From assembly GCF_008831305.1 (NCBI RefSeq), contig NZ_ML708621.1, positions 62,001-126,000 on the forward strand: a DNA stretch of 64,000 bases. The letters are read 5' to 3'. Positions 35,419-45,005 of this stretch are shown here, one piece after another. The notes beneath the pieces are model-generated. The model saw nothing but the letters and a program-made list of their open reading frames with translations. It was not told where the DNA came from and did not search any database. Made by a program: the position numbers and the translations under genes. Origin of the DNA: Kocuria coralli (lineage in GTDB: Bacteria > Actinomycetota > Actinomycetes > Actinomycetales > Micrococcaceae). Each line of letters starts with the position of its first letter. The stretch's first letter is position 1.

Positions 35419-36319
35419 TCTCAGGCTGTCGCGCCAGGTCGAGGACCAGGCGCCGGAAGGCCATCTCCGCGGGCGTGGACGAGCGTTCCTCGCGCTGGGC
35501 CAGCAGGACCCGCCGCTCGGGCAGCGTGTCTCGGAGGGAGAGGATCCGCACCTTGGGGTGCTGCAGAGCCACGGCGCTCATGGGCACCATGGCGATGCCG
35601 ATCCCCACGCTCACCATGGCCTGGGCTTCCTGGTAGTCGTTCGCGTACATGGTGATATCCGGGCGGAATCCGGCCTCCGCCGCTGCGCGGTCCAGAACCT
35701 CCACGACCGGATGATCGTTGGCTCGGGAGACCCAGGGCTCATCGCGGAGATCCGCCATGCCGACGTCATGGGCGCGGGCCAGGGGATGGCTGTCCGAGAC
35801 CAGGACCACGGAGGGCTCCTGGAAGATCTCCTCGCTTCGGATGCCGGTGGAGCCGAAACGTTTCCACGGGTAGTCCCAGAGGAAGCACAGGTGCGACTGC
35901 CCGCGCTCCAGCTCCTCCAGGAGCGCATCGAAGATGGTGCTGTGCACGGACAGCTTGATGGCCGGGAACTGCGCCCGGTACGTGTCGAGGACCCTGGGCA
36001 GGAACGATGCCGCCAGGGAGGGGAAGGTGCCGATCTTCAGTGTTCCCCGTTCCCCCCGGGCCAGCTCCTCCATATCGGACTGCGCCGCGTGCAGCTGTCG
36101 GAGGACCTTGCGGGCATGCGTGGCCAGCAGGTAGCCGGCCTCCGTGGGGATGACGCCGCGCGGCCGGCGGCGGAATAGCGGCTGCCCGGCCTCCTGTTCG
36201 AGCTTCCGGAGCTGCTGGGAGACCGCGGAGGCCGTGAACATGAGTTCCTCGGCCGCCGCGGTGATGGACTCGTGCTCGACGACGGCGACCAGGACCGCCA
36301 ATTTCCTCGGATCGAACAC
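35393..36319 (-). CDS. LysR-family regulator of the PrpF-Tct operon
   Basis: A 308-residue LysR protein: LAVLVAVVEHESITAAAEEL and TASAVSQQLRKLEQEAGQPL form the helix-turn-helix, followed by the effector domain (LKIGTFPSLAASFLPRVL, CFLWDYPWKRFG). Divergent from prpF-tctC-tctA/B with a 239-bp AT-rich gap, so it is the probable activator of that operon in response to a di- or tricarboxylate. Confidence 0.88.
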   Translation of the reverse strand: MFDPRKLAVLVAVVEHESITAAAEELMFTASAVSQQLRKLEQEAGQPLFRRRPRGVIPTEAGYLLATHARKVLRQLHAAQSDMEELARGERGTLKIGTFPSLAASFLPRVLDTYRAQFPAIKLSVHSTIFDALLEELERGQSHLCFLWDYPWKRFGSTGIRSEEIFQEPSVVLVSDSHPLARAHDVGMADLRDEPWVSRANDHPVVEVLDRAAAEAGFRPDITMYANDYQEAQAMVSVGIGIAMVPMSAVALQHPKVRILSLRDTLPERRVLLAQREERSSTPAEMAFRRLVLDLARQPEISPPGLPA

Positions 36320-36339
36320 GGTGACTCCTTGAAGTATGG

Positions 36340-36355
36340 CTTAACGAAGATTAAG
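36340..36355. promoter_or_regulatory. candidate LysR box
   Basis: CTTAA-N6-TTAAG, containing a T-N11-A core, 21 bp upstream of the lysR start in the low-GC divergent promoter region. Suits autoregulation. Confidence 0.45.
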
Positions 36356-36558
36356 AACATGCTATCTGGCTACTCCCAGATGGCGACATGGGGGCTGACG
36401 GCGACGTGCCGAGGACACGCCGGACCCTTTTCGAGGATTTATCCCCCGCACACTCAGTGAATTAAGTATCTCTTACCCATGCATCAAAAACTGCACATTG
36501 TTCTTAATCCATGCCCTCCACAGACTGTGTCCGACACCACAGTTCAGAGGAGTAGGGA

Positions 36559-37710
36559 ATGGACGACATACAGGCCCGCTGGGTACGCGGAGGGACGAGC
36601 AAATGCTGGGTGTTCGAGGCCCAGGACATATCGAAGACCGGCTTCACGGCGGACACCCTCTTGCCGCGTCTCTTCGGCAGCCCCGACGTGAGGCAGCTGG
36701 ACGGCGTCGGGGGCGGGACATCGACCACCAGCAAGGCGGTCATCGTCGAGCGCTCCAGCCGTCCCGGCGTCGACGTGGACTTCACCTTCGCCCAGGTGGG
36801 TATCGATGAGCCCGTGGTCGACTGGGGCAGCAACTGCGGCAACTGCTCCACGGCGGCGGGCTTGCACGCCGTCGAGCTGGGCTGGGTGGAGCTGGACGAT
36901 GAGATCACCAGCGTCACCACCTACAACACCAATACCCGGCAGACGATCGTGCAGCGGATCCCGACCCCCCAGGGGGCGATGCCCGGCCGCATGACCGCGA
37001 GGATTCCCGGGGCGCCGTTCTCCGGCTACGAGATCGGCCTGGGATTCGTCAATCCCGCCGGGCGGACCACCGGGCATCTGCTGCCCACGGGTCAGGCTCA
37101 GCAGACCATCACCGTCGGGGAGACCTCATGGCGGACGACGCTGATCGACGCCGGGGCGCCGCTGGTGCTCGTCGAAGCCGACGCGCTGGGGCTCACGGGG
37201 TACGAGTACGGCTCCTGGTCCCGTCAGGTCACCGATCATCTGCCGGCCCTGGACAGGGTGCGGCGCGCCGCGGCGGTCGCGATGGGCATGGTGCCCGCCC
37301 CCGGGGACGCCGAACGTGCCGTTCCCAAACTCGGGCTCGTCGGGAGCCCGGCGGATGAGAACGCCGATATCAACGTCCTGATGCTCTCCATGGGCGCGCC
37401 GCATCCGGCGATGCCCATCACCGGCAGCGTGGCCATGACGGCCGCCGCCCTCACTCCGGGAACACTGGTCGATGACATCCTTGCCGCCCGGCGGAACGCC
37501 GCCGACGGCATCACCGAGGTGGCCGATCTCCGGCTGCGCACGCCCGCGGGCGTGCTGAGCACGTTCGTCGAGTCGACGGGCTCGGACACGATCATCGGCG
37601 TCAGCCGGACGGCCAGGACGATAGCGAGGGCTGTGCTTCCCATCCCAGAACCAGAGCAGGCGGACAGCGTCGTCCGGCGTCCTTCGATGGCTGTGGAGGG
37701 GGCATCATGA
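36559..37710 (+). CDS. PrpF-family isomerase (aconitate/methylitaconate-type)
   Basis: A 383-residue protein of the PrpF/4-oxalomesaconate tautomerase family. The opening WVRGGTSKCWVF and LDGVGGGTSTTSKAVIV are family marks, and WGSNCGNCSTAAG bears the conserved cysteine. These enzymes shift a double bond in aconitate-like tricarboxylates by proton transfer. AGAGGAGTAGGG precedes the ATG. It overlaps the binding-protein gene by 4 bp, tying the enzyme to uptake of its substrate. Confidence 0.88.
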   Translation: MDDIQARWVRGGTSKCWVFEAQDISKTGFTADTLLPRLFGSPDVRQLDGVGGGTSTTSKAVIVERSSRPGVDVDFTFAQVGIDEPVVDWGSNCGNCSTAAGLHAVELGWVELDDEITSVTTYNTNTRQTIVQRIPTPQGAMPGRMTARIPGAPFSGYEIGLGFVNPAGRTTGHLLPTGQAQQTITVGETSWRTTLIDAGAPLVLVEADALGLTGYEYGSWSRQVTDHLPALDRVRRAAAVAMGMVPAPGDAERAVPKLGLVGSPADENADINVLMLSMGAPHPAMPITGSVAMTAAALTPGTLVDDILAARRNAADGITEVADLRLRTPAGVLSTFVESTGSDTIIGVSRTARTIARAVLPIPEPEQADSVVRRPSMAVEGAS

Positions 37711-38795
37711 AACGCGAACTGTCGCGCCGCGGTGTCCTCGCCCTGGCCGGTCTCGCAGGGCTCACGGCCTGCGCACCCGCGCAGACCCGGTACCAGCCGT
37801 CGGGGGAAGGGATCATCGACGTCGTCGTCCCCTACAGCTCCGGGGGAGGTACGGATACCTGGGCCCGTTTCATCACGGCCGAGCTCGCCTCCCGGCAGGA
37901 GGGCGTAGACCGCTATCAGATCGACAACGTCCCCGGCGGGGAGTCGATCACCGGGACCAACGCATACGTGTCGGCGGACGTGACCGATGGCCGCCAGCTC
38001 CTGGTGTCCTCGGCAACGACCTACTTCCAGAACATGCTGGGTCACCACACGGCGCAGTTCGACTTCGCCGAGATGGAACCCCTGGTCTTCAACGGCACCG
38101 GTGCGGTCCTCTGGACGGGAGAGTCCGCCGGGGTCCGCGACGTCTACGACCTGCTGGAGAGGGCCGAGCGAGTCAAGTACGGCGGTATGTCCGCCTCGGG
38201 CCTGGACGCGGTGGCCCTGCTAGCCCTCGAAACGCTGGGGATCAAGGTCGACGGCGTCTTCGGGTTCGAGGGGCGGGGACCCACGCGTCTGGCCGTCCAG
38301 CGCAACGAGACGGATCTCGACTTCCAGACGACGGCGACCTACCTCTCTCAGGTGCAGCCACTGGTCGACGACGGCAGAGCGTTTCCGCTGATGTCCGTCG
38401 GCATCCTGGAGGGCGATCGTGTGGTCCGTGACCCCGCCCTGCCGGATGTCCCCACCGTGGATGAACTGCTGGAGGAGATCAACCCTCAGGGACGCGAGGG
38501 GATCGCCCATCAGGCCTATCAGTCGTTCGTCACCCCGGGCTTCTTCTTCCAGAAGGGGCTGTGGTCCAACGCCGGCACGGAGACCGCCGTCATCGATGCC
38601 TACGACGACCTGGTGGCCGAGATGAACTCGGACGAAGAGTTCCTCGAGGAGAGCAAATCCGCTCTCGGAGGATACGACCTGATTTCGGGCAAGGACGTTC
38701 GTGGCGAATTCAGGACCGCACTTGAACTAGACCCAGAAGTCTTGGAATTCACTCGAGCCTTCCTGACCGACGAGCACGGCGCAGTGCTCGACTGA
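37707..38795 (+). CDS. TctC-family solute-binding lipoprotein
   Basis: A 362-residue extracytoplasmic binding protein. A signal peptide with RRGVLALAGLAGLTAC gives a Tat-like/lipobox start with Cys22. The Bug/TctC fold follows: IDVVVPYSSGGGTDTWAR, VDNVPGGESI-like segment and TNAYVSADV. It captures a tricarboxylate or related acid for the TctA permease encoded 13 bases downstream. Confidence 0.87.
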   Translation: MKRELSRRGVLALAGLAGLTACAPAQTRYQPSGEGIIDVVVPYSSGGGTDTWARFITAELASRQEGVDRYQIDNVPGGESITGTNAYVSADVTDGRQLLVSSATTYFQNMLGHHTAQFDFAEMEPLVFNGTGAVLWTGESAGVRDVYDLLERAERVKYGGMSASGLDAVALLALETLGIKVDGVFGFEGRGPTRLAVQRNETDLDFQTTATYLSQVQPLVDDGRAFPLMSVGILEGDRVVRDPALPDVPTVDELLEEINPQGREGIAHQAYQSFVTPGFFFQKGLWSNAGTETAVIDAYDDLVAEMNSDEEFLEESKSALGGYDLISGKDVRGEFRTALELDPEVLEFTRAFLTDEHGAVLD

Positions 38796-38808
38796 GGGGA
38801 TCAAAATT

Positions 38809-40773
38809 ATGTTGGAAGCAGCGTTTTCTGCGTTATCCCAGTTCGCCGACCCCACCATGCTGATATACCTGGGCGTCGGCGTGGCGGTGGGGCTGGTCAT
38901 CGGCGTCATCCCAGGACTGGGCGGGACGGGGGCGGTGGCCGTCCTCCTGCCCTTCGTGTTCGTCCTGGAGCCGTCGCAGGCGATCGCGATGATCATCGGC
39001 GCCGTGGCGGTCGTCCATACCTCCGACGTCATCACGTCCGTGGTGCTGGGGATACCGGGGTCGGCCTCGGCCTCCGTGTTCCTCCTGGACGGCCATACGA
39101 TGGCGAAGGAGGGCAACGGGGGCCGTGCCCTGTCGGCGAGTTTCATCTCGTCGATGATCGGCGGCCTGATCGGCATCGTGGCACTCACCGTCGTCGTCCC
39201 CATCGCCCAGCCGGTGGTGACGGCATTCGGCTCCCCGGAGATCTTCGCGCTCGTGGTCATGGGCATATTCCTGACCGCGACCCTGTCCAAGGGAAACGTG
39301 GTCAAGGGCCTCTTGATCTCGGTCTTCGGCCTGGCCCTCGGCATGATCGGCGTTTCACCGGTGTCGGCCGAATACAGGTTCACCTTCGGCAGCGAGTACC
39401 TCACCGAGGGAATCGGGCTGGTCGCCGCGGCCCTGGGCATTTTCGGGGTGGCGGAGATCATCGATCTGGTCGCCCAGAAGAAGTCCGTGGCGGGGGAGAA
39501 GATCAAGCTCGGAAGCGGCTGGCGGCAGGGAATCACCGATGCCCTGCGCTACAAGAGCGATGTCCTGAGGGGCTCGGCCGTCGGCGTCGGCGTCGGTATC
39601 CTGCCGGGCGTCGGCTCGACCGCCGGCTCGTGGCTCGCCTACGGGCAGGCCCAGGCGTTCGCCAGCCGACGCGGGGACGGCAGATTCGGGAAGGGCGACC
39701 CCCGCGGTGTCATCGCGCCGTCGGCGGCGAGCAACGGCATCGAATCGGGCGCCCTGATCCCGACCCTGCTGTTCGGCGTCCCCGGTGCCGCCCCGTTCGC
39801 CCTGCTCCTGGGCATCCTGCTGATCTTCGGCGTGCAACCAGGCCCCACCTTGATCACTCAGGATCTCGACCTGGTCTACTTCATCGTCTGGTCCTTCGCG
39901 ATCGCGAGCGTCGTGGGCGCCGCACTCGCCTTCTTCATGGCCCGGCCCCTGGCCAAGCTGAGCCACGTGCGGTTCCCGATCCTGGCGGCCGGACTCATCC
40001 CCATCCTGTTCATGAGCGGCTTCCAGGAGCCGCTGGACCTGCACGTCTTCTACACGATGTTCCTCCTGGGCATCATCGGGTGGATCTGCAAGATGACGAA
40101 CATCCCGCGGGCACCGTTCCTGATCGCCTATGTCCTGGCGGAGCCGCTGGAGCGGTACTACTTCCTGACCGTGAACGTGTTCACGCCCAGCGAGTGGCTC
40201 ACCCGGCCGTTCGTCGCCGTCATCGCGCTGGTGCTCGTGGGGGTGGTGGCCATGTCCGTCATCCGCTACGTGAGGACGCGCAACGCCGAGTCGCAGGCCA
40301 TGCAGATGTCGGAGCTGTCCGACCTCAAGGCGCCTCCGTTCATGGACCTCGGCGTCAGCCTGGTGGGAGTGGTCTTCTTCATCGCGATGCTCTCCCTGGT
40401 CGGCGGCTTCTCCGACAACGGCAGGGTCTTCCCCCTGGTGGTCGGCATCATGGGCCTCGTGCTGGCGGTCCTCAGTCTGGTCAGGGACGCCCTGCGGGCC
40501 CGTTCCGAAGGGGGACTGGGGCGCCTGGACGCGGCCTGGCGTGAGCGGCTGAACGTCGTGGGGATGTCCGCCCTGTGGCTGCTGGCCTTCATGGCCCTGG
40601 TGTTCCTGTTCGGGATGCTGATCGGTTCAGTGATCTTCGCGCTGGTCTTCCTGCTGGTGGTGGCCCGGCTGAAGGTCCTTCCCACACTGATCTACGTGGG
40701 CTGCCTGGCCGCGGCACTCTACGCGCTGGTCGAGTTCGCGATGCTGGTGCCGCCGTCCGGATACCTCATATAG
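38809..40773 (+). CDS. TctA-TctB fusion permease
   Basis: A 654-residue membrane protein. Residues about 1-500 form TctA (GVAVGLVIGVIPGLGGTGAV near 22 and the repeated GVGILPGVGSTAGSWLAYGQA near 265, plus SNGIESGALIPTLLFGVPG). Residues about 512-654 match the small four-helix TctB subunit, usually a separate gene. The operon thus holds the whole tripartite tricarboxylate transporter in two genes. Na+- or H+-coupled import is known for the family. Confidence 0.88.
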   Translation: MLEAAFSALSQFADPTMLIYLGVGVAVGLVIGVIPGLGGTGAVAVLLPFVFVLEPSQAIAMIIGAVAVVHTSDVITSVVLGIPGSASASVFLLDGHTMAKEGNGGRALSASFISSMIGGLIGIVALTVVVPIAQPVVTAFGSPEIFALVVMGIFLTATLSKGNVVKGLLISVFGLALGMIGVSPVSAEYRFTFGSEYLTEGIGLVAAALGIFGVAEIIDLVAQKKSVAGEKIKLGSGWRQGITDALRYKSDVLRGSAVGVGVGILPGVGSTAGSWLAYGQAQAFASRRGDGRFGKGDPRGVIAPSAASNGIESGALIPTLLFGVPGAAPFALLLGILLIFGVQPGPTLITQDLDLVYFIVWSFAIASVVGAALAFFMARPLAKLSHVRFPILAAGLIPILFMSGFQEPLDLHVFYTMFLLGIIGWICKMTNIPRAPFLIAYVLAEPLERYYFLTVNVFTPSEWLTRPFVAVIALVLVGVVAMSVIRYVRTRNAESQAMQMSELSDLKAPPFMDLGVSLVGVVFFIAMLSLVGGFSDNGRVFPLVVGIMGLVLAVLSLVRDALRARSEGGLGRLDAAWRERLNVVGMSALWLLAFMALVFLFGMLIGSVIFALVFLLVVARLKVLPTLIYVGCLAAALYALVEFAMLVPPSGYLI

Positions 40774-40799
40774 CCGGTATCCGGTTGCACAGATCGCCT

Positions 40800-40843
40800 C
40801 GGGCGGTTGAGGAGAAGACCACGATCTTCCCCTCAACCGCCCG
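40800..40843. terminator. bidirectional terminator overlapping the xseB 3' end
   Basis: An 18-bp stem with one mismatch and an 8-base loop. The stem includes the last codons and stop of xseB, so one hairpin serves both converging transcripts. Confidence 0.75.
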
Positions 40844-41099
40844 ACTCATCGGTCTCCTCACGGCGGCTGCGGGCGGCCTCGAGGCGCTCGCGGGCGCCGT
40901 CGAGCCAGTGCTCGCAGCGGTTGGCCAGGGCCTCGCCGCGTTCCCACAGGGCCAGTGACTCCTCCAGGGCGGTGCCGCCGGCCTCCAGCTGGGCGACGGT
41001 CCGCACGAGTTCCTCCCGGGCCTCTTCATAGCCCATCGTCTCGATGTCGGACAGGTCCGGGGCGGCCGGGCTCTGGGGCGTGTCTTCGTTCTTGGCCAT
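40833..41099 (-). CDS. xseB: exodeoxyribonuclease VII small subunit
   Basis: An 88-residue helical protein with MGYEEAREELVRTVAQLEAG and LEESLALWERGEALANRCEHWL, the XseB pattern. It wraps the large subunit and is needed for processive ssDNA degradation. GAGGAACAACCCC precedes the ATG. It follows xseA by 92 bases on the same strand. Confidence 0.95.
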   Translation of the reverse strand: MAKNEDTPQSPAAPDLSDIETMGYEEAREELVRTVAQLEAGGTALEESLALWERGEALANRCEHWLDGARERLEAARSRREETDESGG

Positions 41100-41191
41100 G
41101 GGGTTGTTCCTCCTCGTGGTCGGCGCGGCCGTCTGCGGGACCGCTCGCCGGTATGTCATGGGCGGTATGTCATAGGTGGTTTGTCAGGTGG

Positions 41192-42496
41192 TCACTGCTG
41201 GTCTCCGGGCCGGCCGGCGGTCTGGCCCGGTCTGCGTGAGGAGACGCTCTCCGTGCGCACCGTCAGCTCGCCTTCGGACAGCCGGACGGCCAAAGGATCG
41301 CCGGCGGTGACCTGCTCCGAGGTCTTCACCACGGCCCCCGTATCCGTCATGATCACCGCGTAGCCGCGGGACAGCGTCTCCTGCGGGGAGAGCGCCCTGA
41401 CCCGGTGCTTCATCTGGGTGATGGTGTCCTTCTCCCGGTCGGTGCGGTGCAGCATCGTGCGCAGGGCCCGGTCGCGCAGGCGGTCCACATCCTCTTCCCT
41501 GACCAGGATCATGCCTTCGGGCTGATCGAGCGCCGGGCGCGACCTGAGGGACTCCAGCGCCACGCGTTCGCGGTCCAGGAACTGCATCACCGCCCGGTCC
41601 AGAACCACTCGCGCGCGGGCCACCTGTGCCTTCTCCTCGACCAGGTCCGGGACCACGCGCTTACCGGCGTCCGTGGGCGTCGAAGCGCGGACGTCCGCCA
41701 CGAAGTCCAGCAGGGGCTGATCGTTCTCATGCCCGATGGCCGAGACCACGGGAGTCCGGGCGGCCGCGACGGCGCGGATGAGCTGTTCGTCGCTGAAGGG
41801 CAGGAGGTCCTCGAATGCGCCGCCGCCGCGGGCGATGATGATGACGTCCACCTCCGGATCGGCGTCCAGCTCCTCGAGCGCACCCATGACGGCGCGCACG
41901 GCGCTGGTGCCCTGGACCGCCACGTTGCGGATCTCGAACGTCACCGCGGGCCACCGCAGACGGGCGTTGCGGACGACGTCCTTCTCGGCATCCGAGTTCC
42001 GGCCGGTGATGAGCCCCACCCGGTGGGGCAGCGACGGTATGGGCTTCTTGCGGTCGGCGTCGAACAGCCCCTCCTCCGCCAGGGCACGGCGGAGGCGTTC
42101 GATGCGCACGAGCAGATCGCCCAGGCCGACCGGACGAACGCCCTGCCCGATCATCGACAGGCGGCCCGTCTTGGTCCAGAAATCGGGTTTGACCTGCGCC
42201 ACCACCCGCATGCCGCGTTCCAGCGGCGTGTCCATGGCGGCCATCTCCCGGGCGAAGAGGGTGACCGGAACCGAGATCTCCTCGTCCACGTCCCGCAACG
42301 TCAGGTACGTGACCCGGGCGCGCTGGTTCAGCTCGACCACCTGCCCCTCCACCCAGGTGGGGTCGCACCGGGCGATATAGGCGTGGAGGTTCTCCGAGAG
42401 CAGCCGCAGGGGCCATGGATTCTCGGGCGTGGTCAGTCCGGCGCGCGGGGGCAGCACGCGCTCGACGGTGGGCTGATCGGCGTCCTCAGAACTCAT
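41192..42496 (-). CDS. xseA: exodeoxyribonuclease VII large subunit
   Basis: A 434-residue nuclease subunit: N-terminal OB fold (WVEGQVVELNQRARVTYLTLRD, about residues 30-125), then the catalytic core (KKPIPSLPHRVGLITGRNSDAEKDV, ARGGGAFEDLLPFSDEQLIRAVAA, SAIGHENDQPLLDFVAD). It degrades single-stranded DNA from both ends in repair. Length normal for the family. Confidence 0.96.
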   Translation of the reverse strand: MSSEDADQPTVERVLPPRAGLTTPENPWPLRLLSENLHAYIARCDPTWVEGQVVELNQRARVTYLTLRDVDEEISVPVTLFAREMAAMDTPLERGMRVVAQVKPDFWTKTGRLSMIGQGVRPVGLGDLLVRIERLRRALAEEGLFDADRKKPIPSLPHRVGLITGRNSDAEKDVVRNARLRWPAVTFEIRNVAVQGTSAVRAVMGALEELDADPEVDVIIIARGGGAFEDLLPFSDEQLIRAVAAARTPVVSAIGHENDQPLLDFVADVRASTPTDAGKRVVPDLVEEKAQVARARVVLDRAVMQFLDRERVALESLRSRPALDQPEGMILVREEDVDRLRDRALRTMLHRTDREKDTITQMKHRVRALSPQETLSRGYAVIMTDTGAVVKTSEQVTAGDPLAVRLSEGELTVRTESVSSRRPGQTAGRPGDQQ

Positions 42497-42639
42497 ACCC
42501 CATGCCTACCACCCGGGGCGGACATCACAACGGCGCCCGACGGCGCCACGCCCTGGGCGGTGGAAAACGCCGCCGTGTTCCGACGTCATGCCCACGGGTG
42601 AAGCAGCCTTCTCCCGGCCGGGCATCGTACGGTGTGGCC

Positions 42640-43734
42640 ATGGCTTGGACTCAACGATGGTCGCAACGGGGATCCCGGATGCGACGCGTGCAGATCGACG
42701 GCGTGGAGGGGGATCGCGTCCCGCGCCGGTTCACCCCGGACCACGCCGGCCGGTTCTCCCGGGGGCGGTGGGGGCTTGCGCGCACCGTCGTCGCGACCCT
42801 CCTGGCGGTGATCGGATCGCTGAGCCTGATAGCGGGTGTGAGCCTGCAGTGGCTGCAGCAGTCGGTGGTCGAGCGCGAGGGGTTCGCGCAGATCTCGCAG
42901 CAGCTCGCGGCCGATGACTCATTGCAAGAGGAGCTGGTGACGGCCGCCGTCGACGGCGCATCGGCAGCCGTGCAGGACCAGGACCTGGGCGGACTTCCTT
43001 TCAGCGGCACGATCCTGAACTTCGTGGACCAGCGGGTGAGCTCCGCGATCGAGGACTACGCGCAGTCCGAGGACTACGTCGACGACTGGAACGAGGTGGT
43101 GCTCACGACCCATGAGCTCAACCTCCAACCCGCCGGGACCGGCACCGCCGAGGGTGCCCCGGAAGACCTCGAGCTCTACGTGGCGCCGGTCGTGGATTCG
43201 ATCGAGGAGCGCATCGAGGACCGCATCGGCTTCGGCATCGACCTGGATCTGCGCTCGCAGGACTCGCTGGGAGGCGCGGACGGCATCATCGTGGTCACCG
43301 ATTCCGAGACCGGGCCGGTCTTCGACACCATCGCTGACTCGACGGATAAGACGCCCCTTCTGTTCGGCGGGGCCGTCACGGCCCTCGCCGTGGCTTTCGT
43401 CCTGGGCCGGCACAGGGAGTGGGCCCTGATCGGCGCCGGGGCCGGCCTGGTGGCCGGTGCGCTCTACGCCCGGCGGGCTGCCGGCGACCTCACGGATGCG
43501 GTGACCTCCTCGCCGGGCCTGGAGGAGGTGGGCCGCAGCGTCGTGCAGCGCATCTTCGAGCTGCTGCTCACGGGCATGGACGGGGCGCTGCTGCCCTGGC
43601 TGTGGGCCGGGGTGATCGCGGCCGTGGCCGGGGCGCTGCTGGCCGGGGCGCGCCTGTTCTGGCGCTGGGGAGCGGACGACGGCGAGGACGAGGCCTACCC
43701 CCGCGGACGCCGGCGCCGCGTCGTCGAGGTGTGA
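42640..43734 (+). CDS. conserved membrane protein of unknown function
   Basis: A 364-residue protein starting at ATG 42640, six bases after TACGGT (leaderless). Helix 1 at about residues 48-68, a large external acidic domain (about 70-230, many Asp/Glu), then three helices near 235-360 and a basic tail. The layout resembles actinobacterial envelope proteins with an extracytoplasmic sensor-like domain. It sits divergently between xseA and ispH. I cannot assign a function. Confidence 0.7.
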   Translation: MAWTQRWSQRGSRMRRVQIDGVEGDRVPRRFTPDHAGRFSRGRWGLARTVVATLLAVIGSLSLIAGVSLQWLQQSVVEREGFAQISQQLAADDSLQEELVTAAVDGASAAVQDQDLGGLPFSGTILNFVDQRVSSAIEDYAQSEDYVDDWNEVVLTTHELNLQPAGTGTAEGAPEDLELYVAPVVDSIEERIEDRIGFGIDLDLRSQDSLGGADGIIVVTDSETGPVFDTIADSTDKTPLLFGGAVTALAVAFVLGRHREWALIGAGAGLVAGALYARRAAGDLTDAVTSSPGLEEVGRSVVQRIFELLLTGMDGALLPWLWAGVIAAVAGALLAGARLFWRWGADDGEDEAYPRGRRRRVVEV

Positions 43735-43822
43735 GCACGGGGCCGGGACCCGAGCCTGCGATCCTGATCACGGGAGGCTCCTGAGCGGGCCAGACCCGAG
43801 CCCAGCCCGTACCATGGATGCC

Positions 43823-44905
43823 ATGTCCACGCCCGTCTCTCTTGCCATGCCGGCCGTTCCTCGCGTTCGCCGTGCCCCCGAGGAAATCGCCGCGGCCGCA
43901 CCCGTCGACGGCCCCAAGAAGGTCCTGCTCGCCTCGCCCCGCGGCTACTGCGCCGGTGTCGACCGGGCCGTGATCGCCGTCGAGAAGGCGCTCGAGCACT
44001 ACGGCGCCCCCGTGTACGTCCGGAAGCAGATCGTGCACAACAAGCACGTGGTCGAGACTCTCGAAAGCCAAGGCGCGGTCTTCGTCGAGGAAGTGGACGA
44101 GGTCCCCGAAGGAGCGCTGCTGGTCTTCTCCGCACACGGCGTCTCCCCGGCGGTCGTGCAGTCCGCCGCCGACCGCAACCTGGAGACCATCGACGCCACG
44201 TGCCCCCTGGTGACCAAGGTGCACCGGGAGGCCGTCCGGTTCGCAAAACGCGGCCAGCAGATCCTGCTGATCGGCCACGTGGGCCACGAGGAGGTCGAGG
44301 GCACGTTCGGGGAGGCGCCCGAGCAGACGATCATCGTCAACAGTCCGGCTGACGCCGACACCATCGAGGTCGATGACCCCGACAACCTGGTGTGGCTCTC
44401 GCAGACCACCTTGAGCGTGGACGAGGCGCTGGAGACCGTCTCGCGCCTGCGCAAGCGGTTCCCGAACCTGCAGGACCCGCCCTCCGACGACATCTGCTAC
44501 GCGACCTCCAACAGGCAGGGTGCGATCAAGGAGATCGCCCCGCGCGCGGACCTGGTGATCGTGGTGGGCTCCTCCAACTCCTCGAACTCGGTCCGCCTCA
44601 AGGAGGTGGCCGCCGAGTACGGCGCGCAGCGCGCCGAGCGGGTGGACAACGCCAACCAGGTGGATGAGGCCTGGTTCGAGGGAGCGGCCACCGTGGGGGT
44701 GACCTCGGGCGCATCTGTCCCGGAGGTCCTGGTCCGCGATGTCCTGGCATTGCTCGAGGACTACGGCTACGGCGAGGTGGAGGAAGTGGTCACGGCCGAG
44801 GAGGACATCCTGTTCTCCCTGCCGAAGGAGCTTCGCGCCCGCCTGACCGCCGACGGCGACTCCGACCGCGGCCTGGGCGGCCGCGGCAGCCGGCCCAACC
44901 GGTGA
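43823..44905 (+). CDS. ispH: 4-hydroxy-3-methylbut-2-enyl diphosphate reductase
   Basis: A 360-residue iron-sulphur enzyme, last step of the MEP isoprenoid pathway, making IPP and DMAPP. Three cluster cysteines: [24 protein letters not shown] and [21 protein letters not shown] and the HN/SAHG histidines complete the active site. TACCAT, seven bases and ATG (43823) mark a leaderless start; the ATG at 43814 lies within the -10. Confidence 0.96.
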   Translation: MSTPVSLAMPAVPRVRRAPEEIAAAAPVDGPKKVLLASPRGYCAGVDRAVIAVEKALEHYGAPVYVRKQIVHNKHVVETLESQGAVFVEEVDEVPEGALLVFSAHGVSPAVVQSAADRNLETIDATCPLVTKVHREAVRFAKRGQQILLIGHVGHEEVEGTFGEAPEQTIIVNSPADADTIEVDDPDNLVWLSQTTLSVDEALETVSRLRKRFPNLQDPPSDDICYATSNRQGAIKEIAPRADLVIVVGSSNSSNSVRLKEVAAEYGAQRAERVDNANQVDEAWFEGAATVGVTSGASVPEVLVRDVLALLEDYGYGEVEEVVTAEEDILFSLPKELRARLTADGDSDRGLGGRGSRPNR

Positions 44906-45005
44906 TCCCGGCTTCACCGCCACAGGCGAACACCGCTCCCGTGCACTGAACCGCCCCGCGCGGCTGCCATGGCCGCCTCGGGCGGGACCACGATCTCCCG
45001 CGGTG

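Noticed and set aside
44906-45005. Terminator between ispH and rmuC
   Set aside because: GC-rich but no convincing stem-loop could be drawn by eye.
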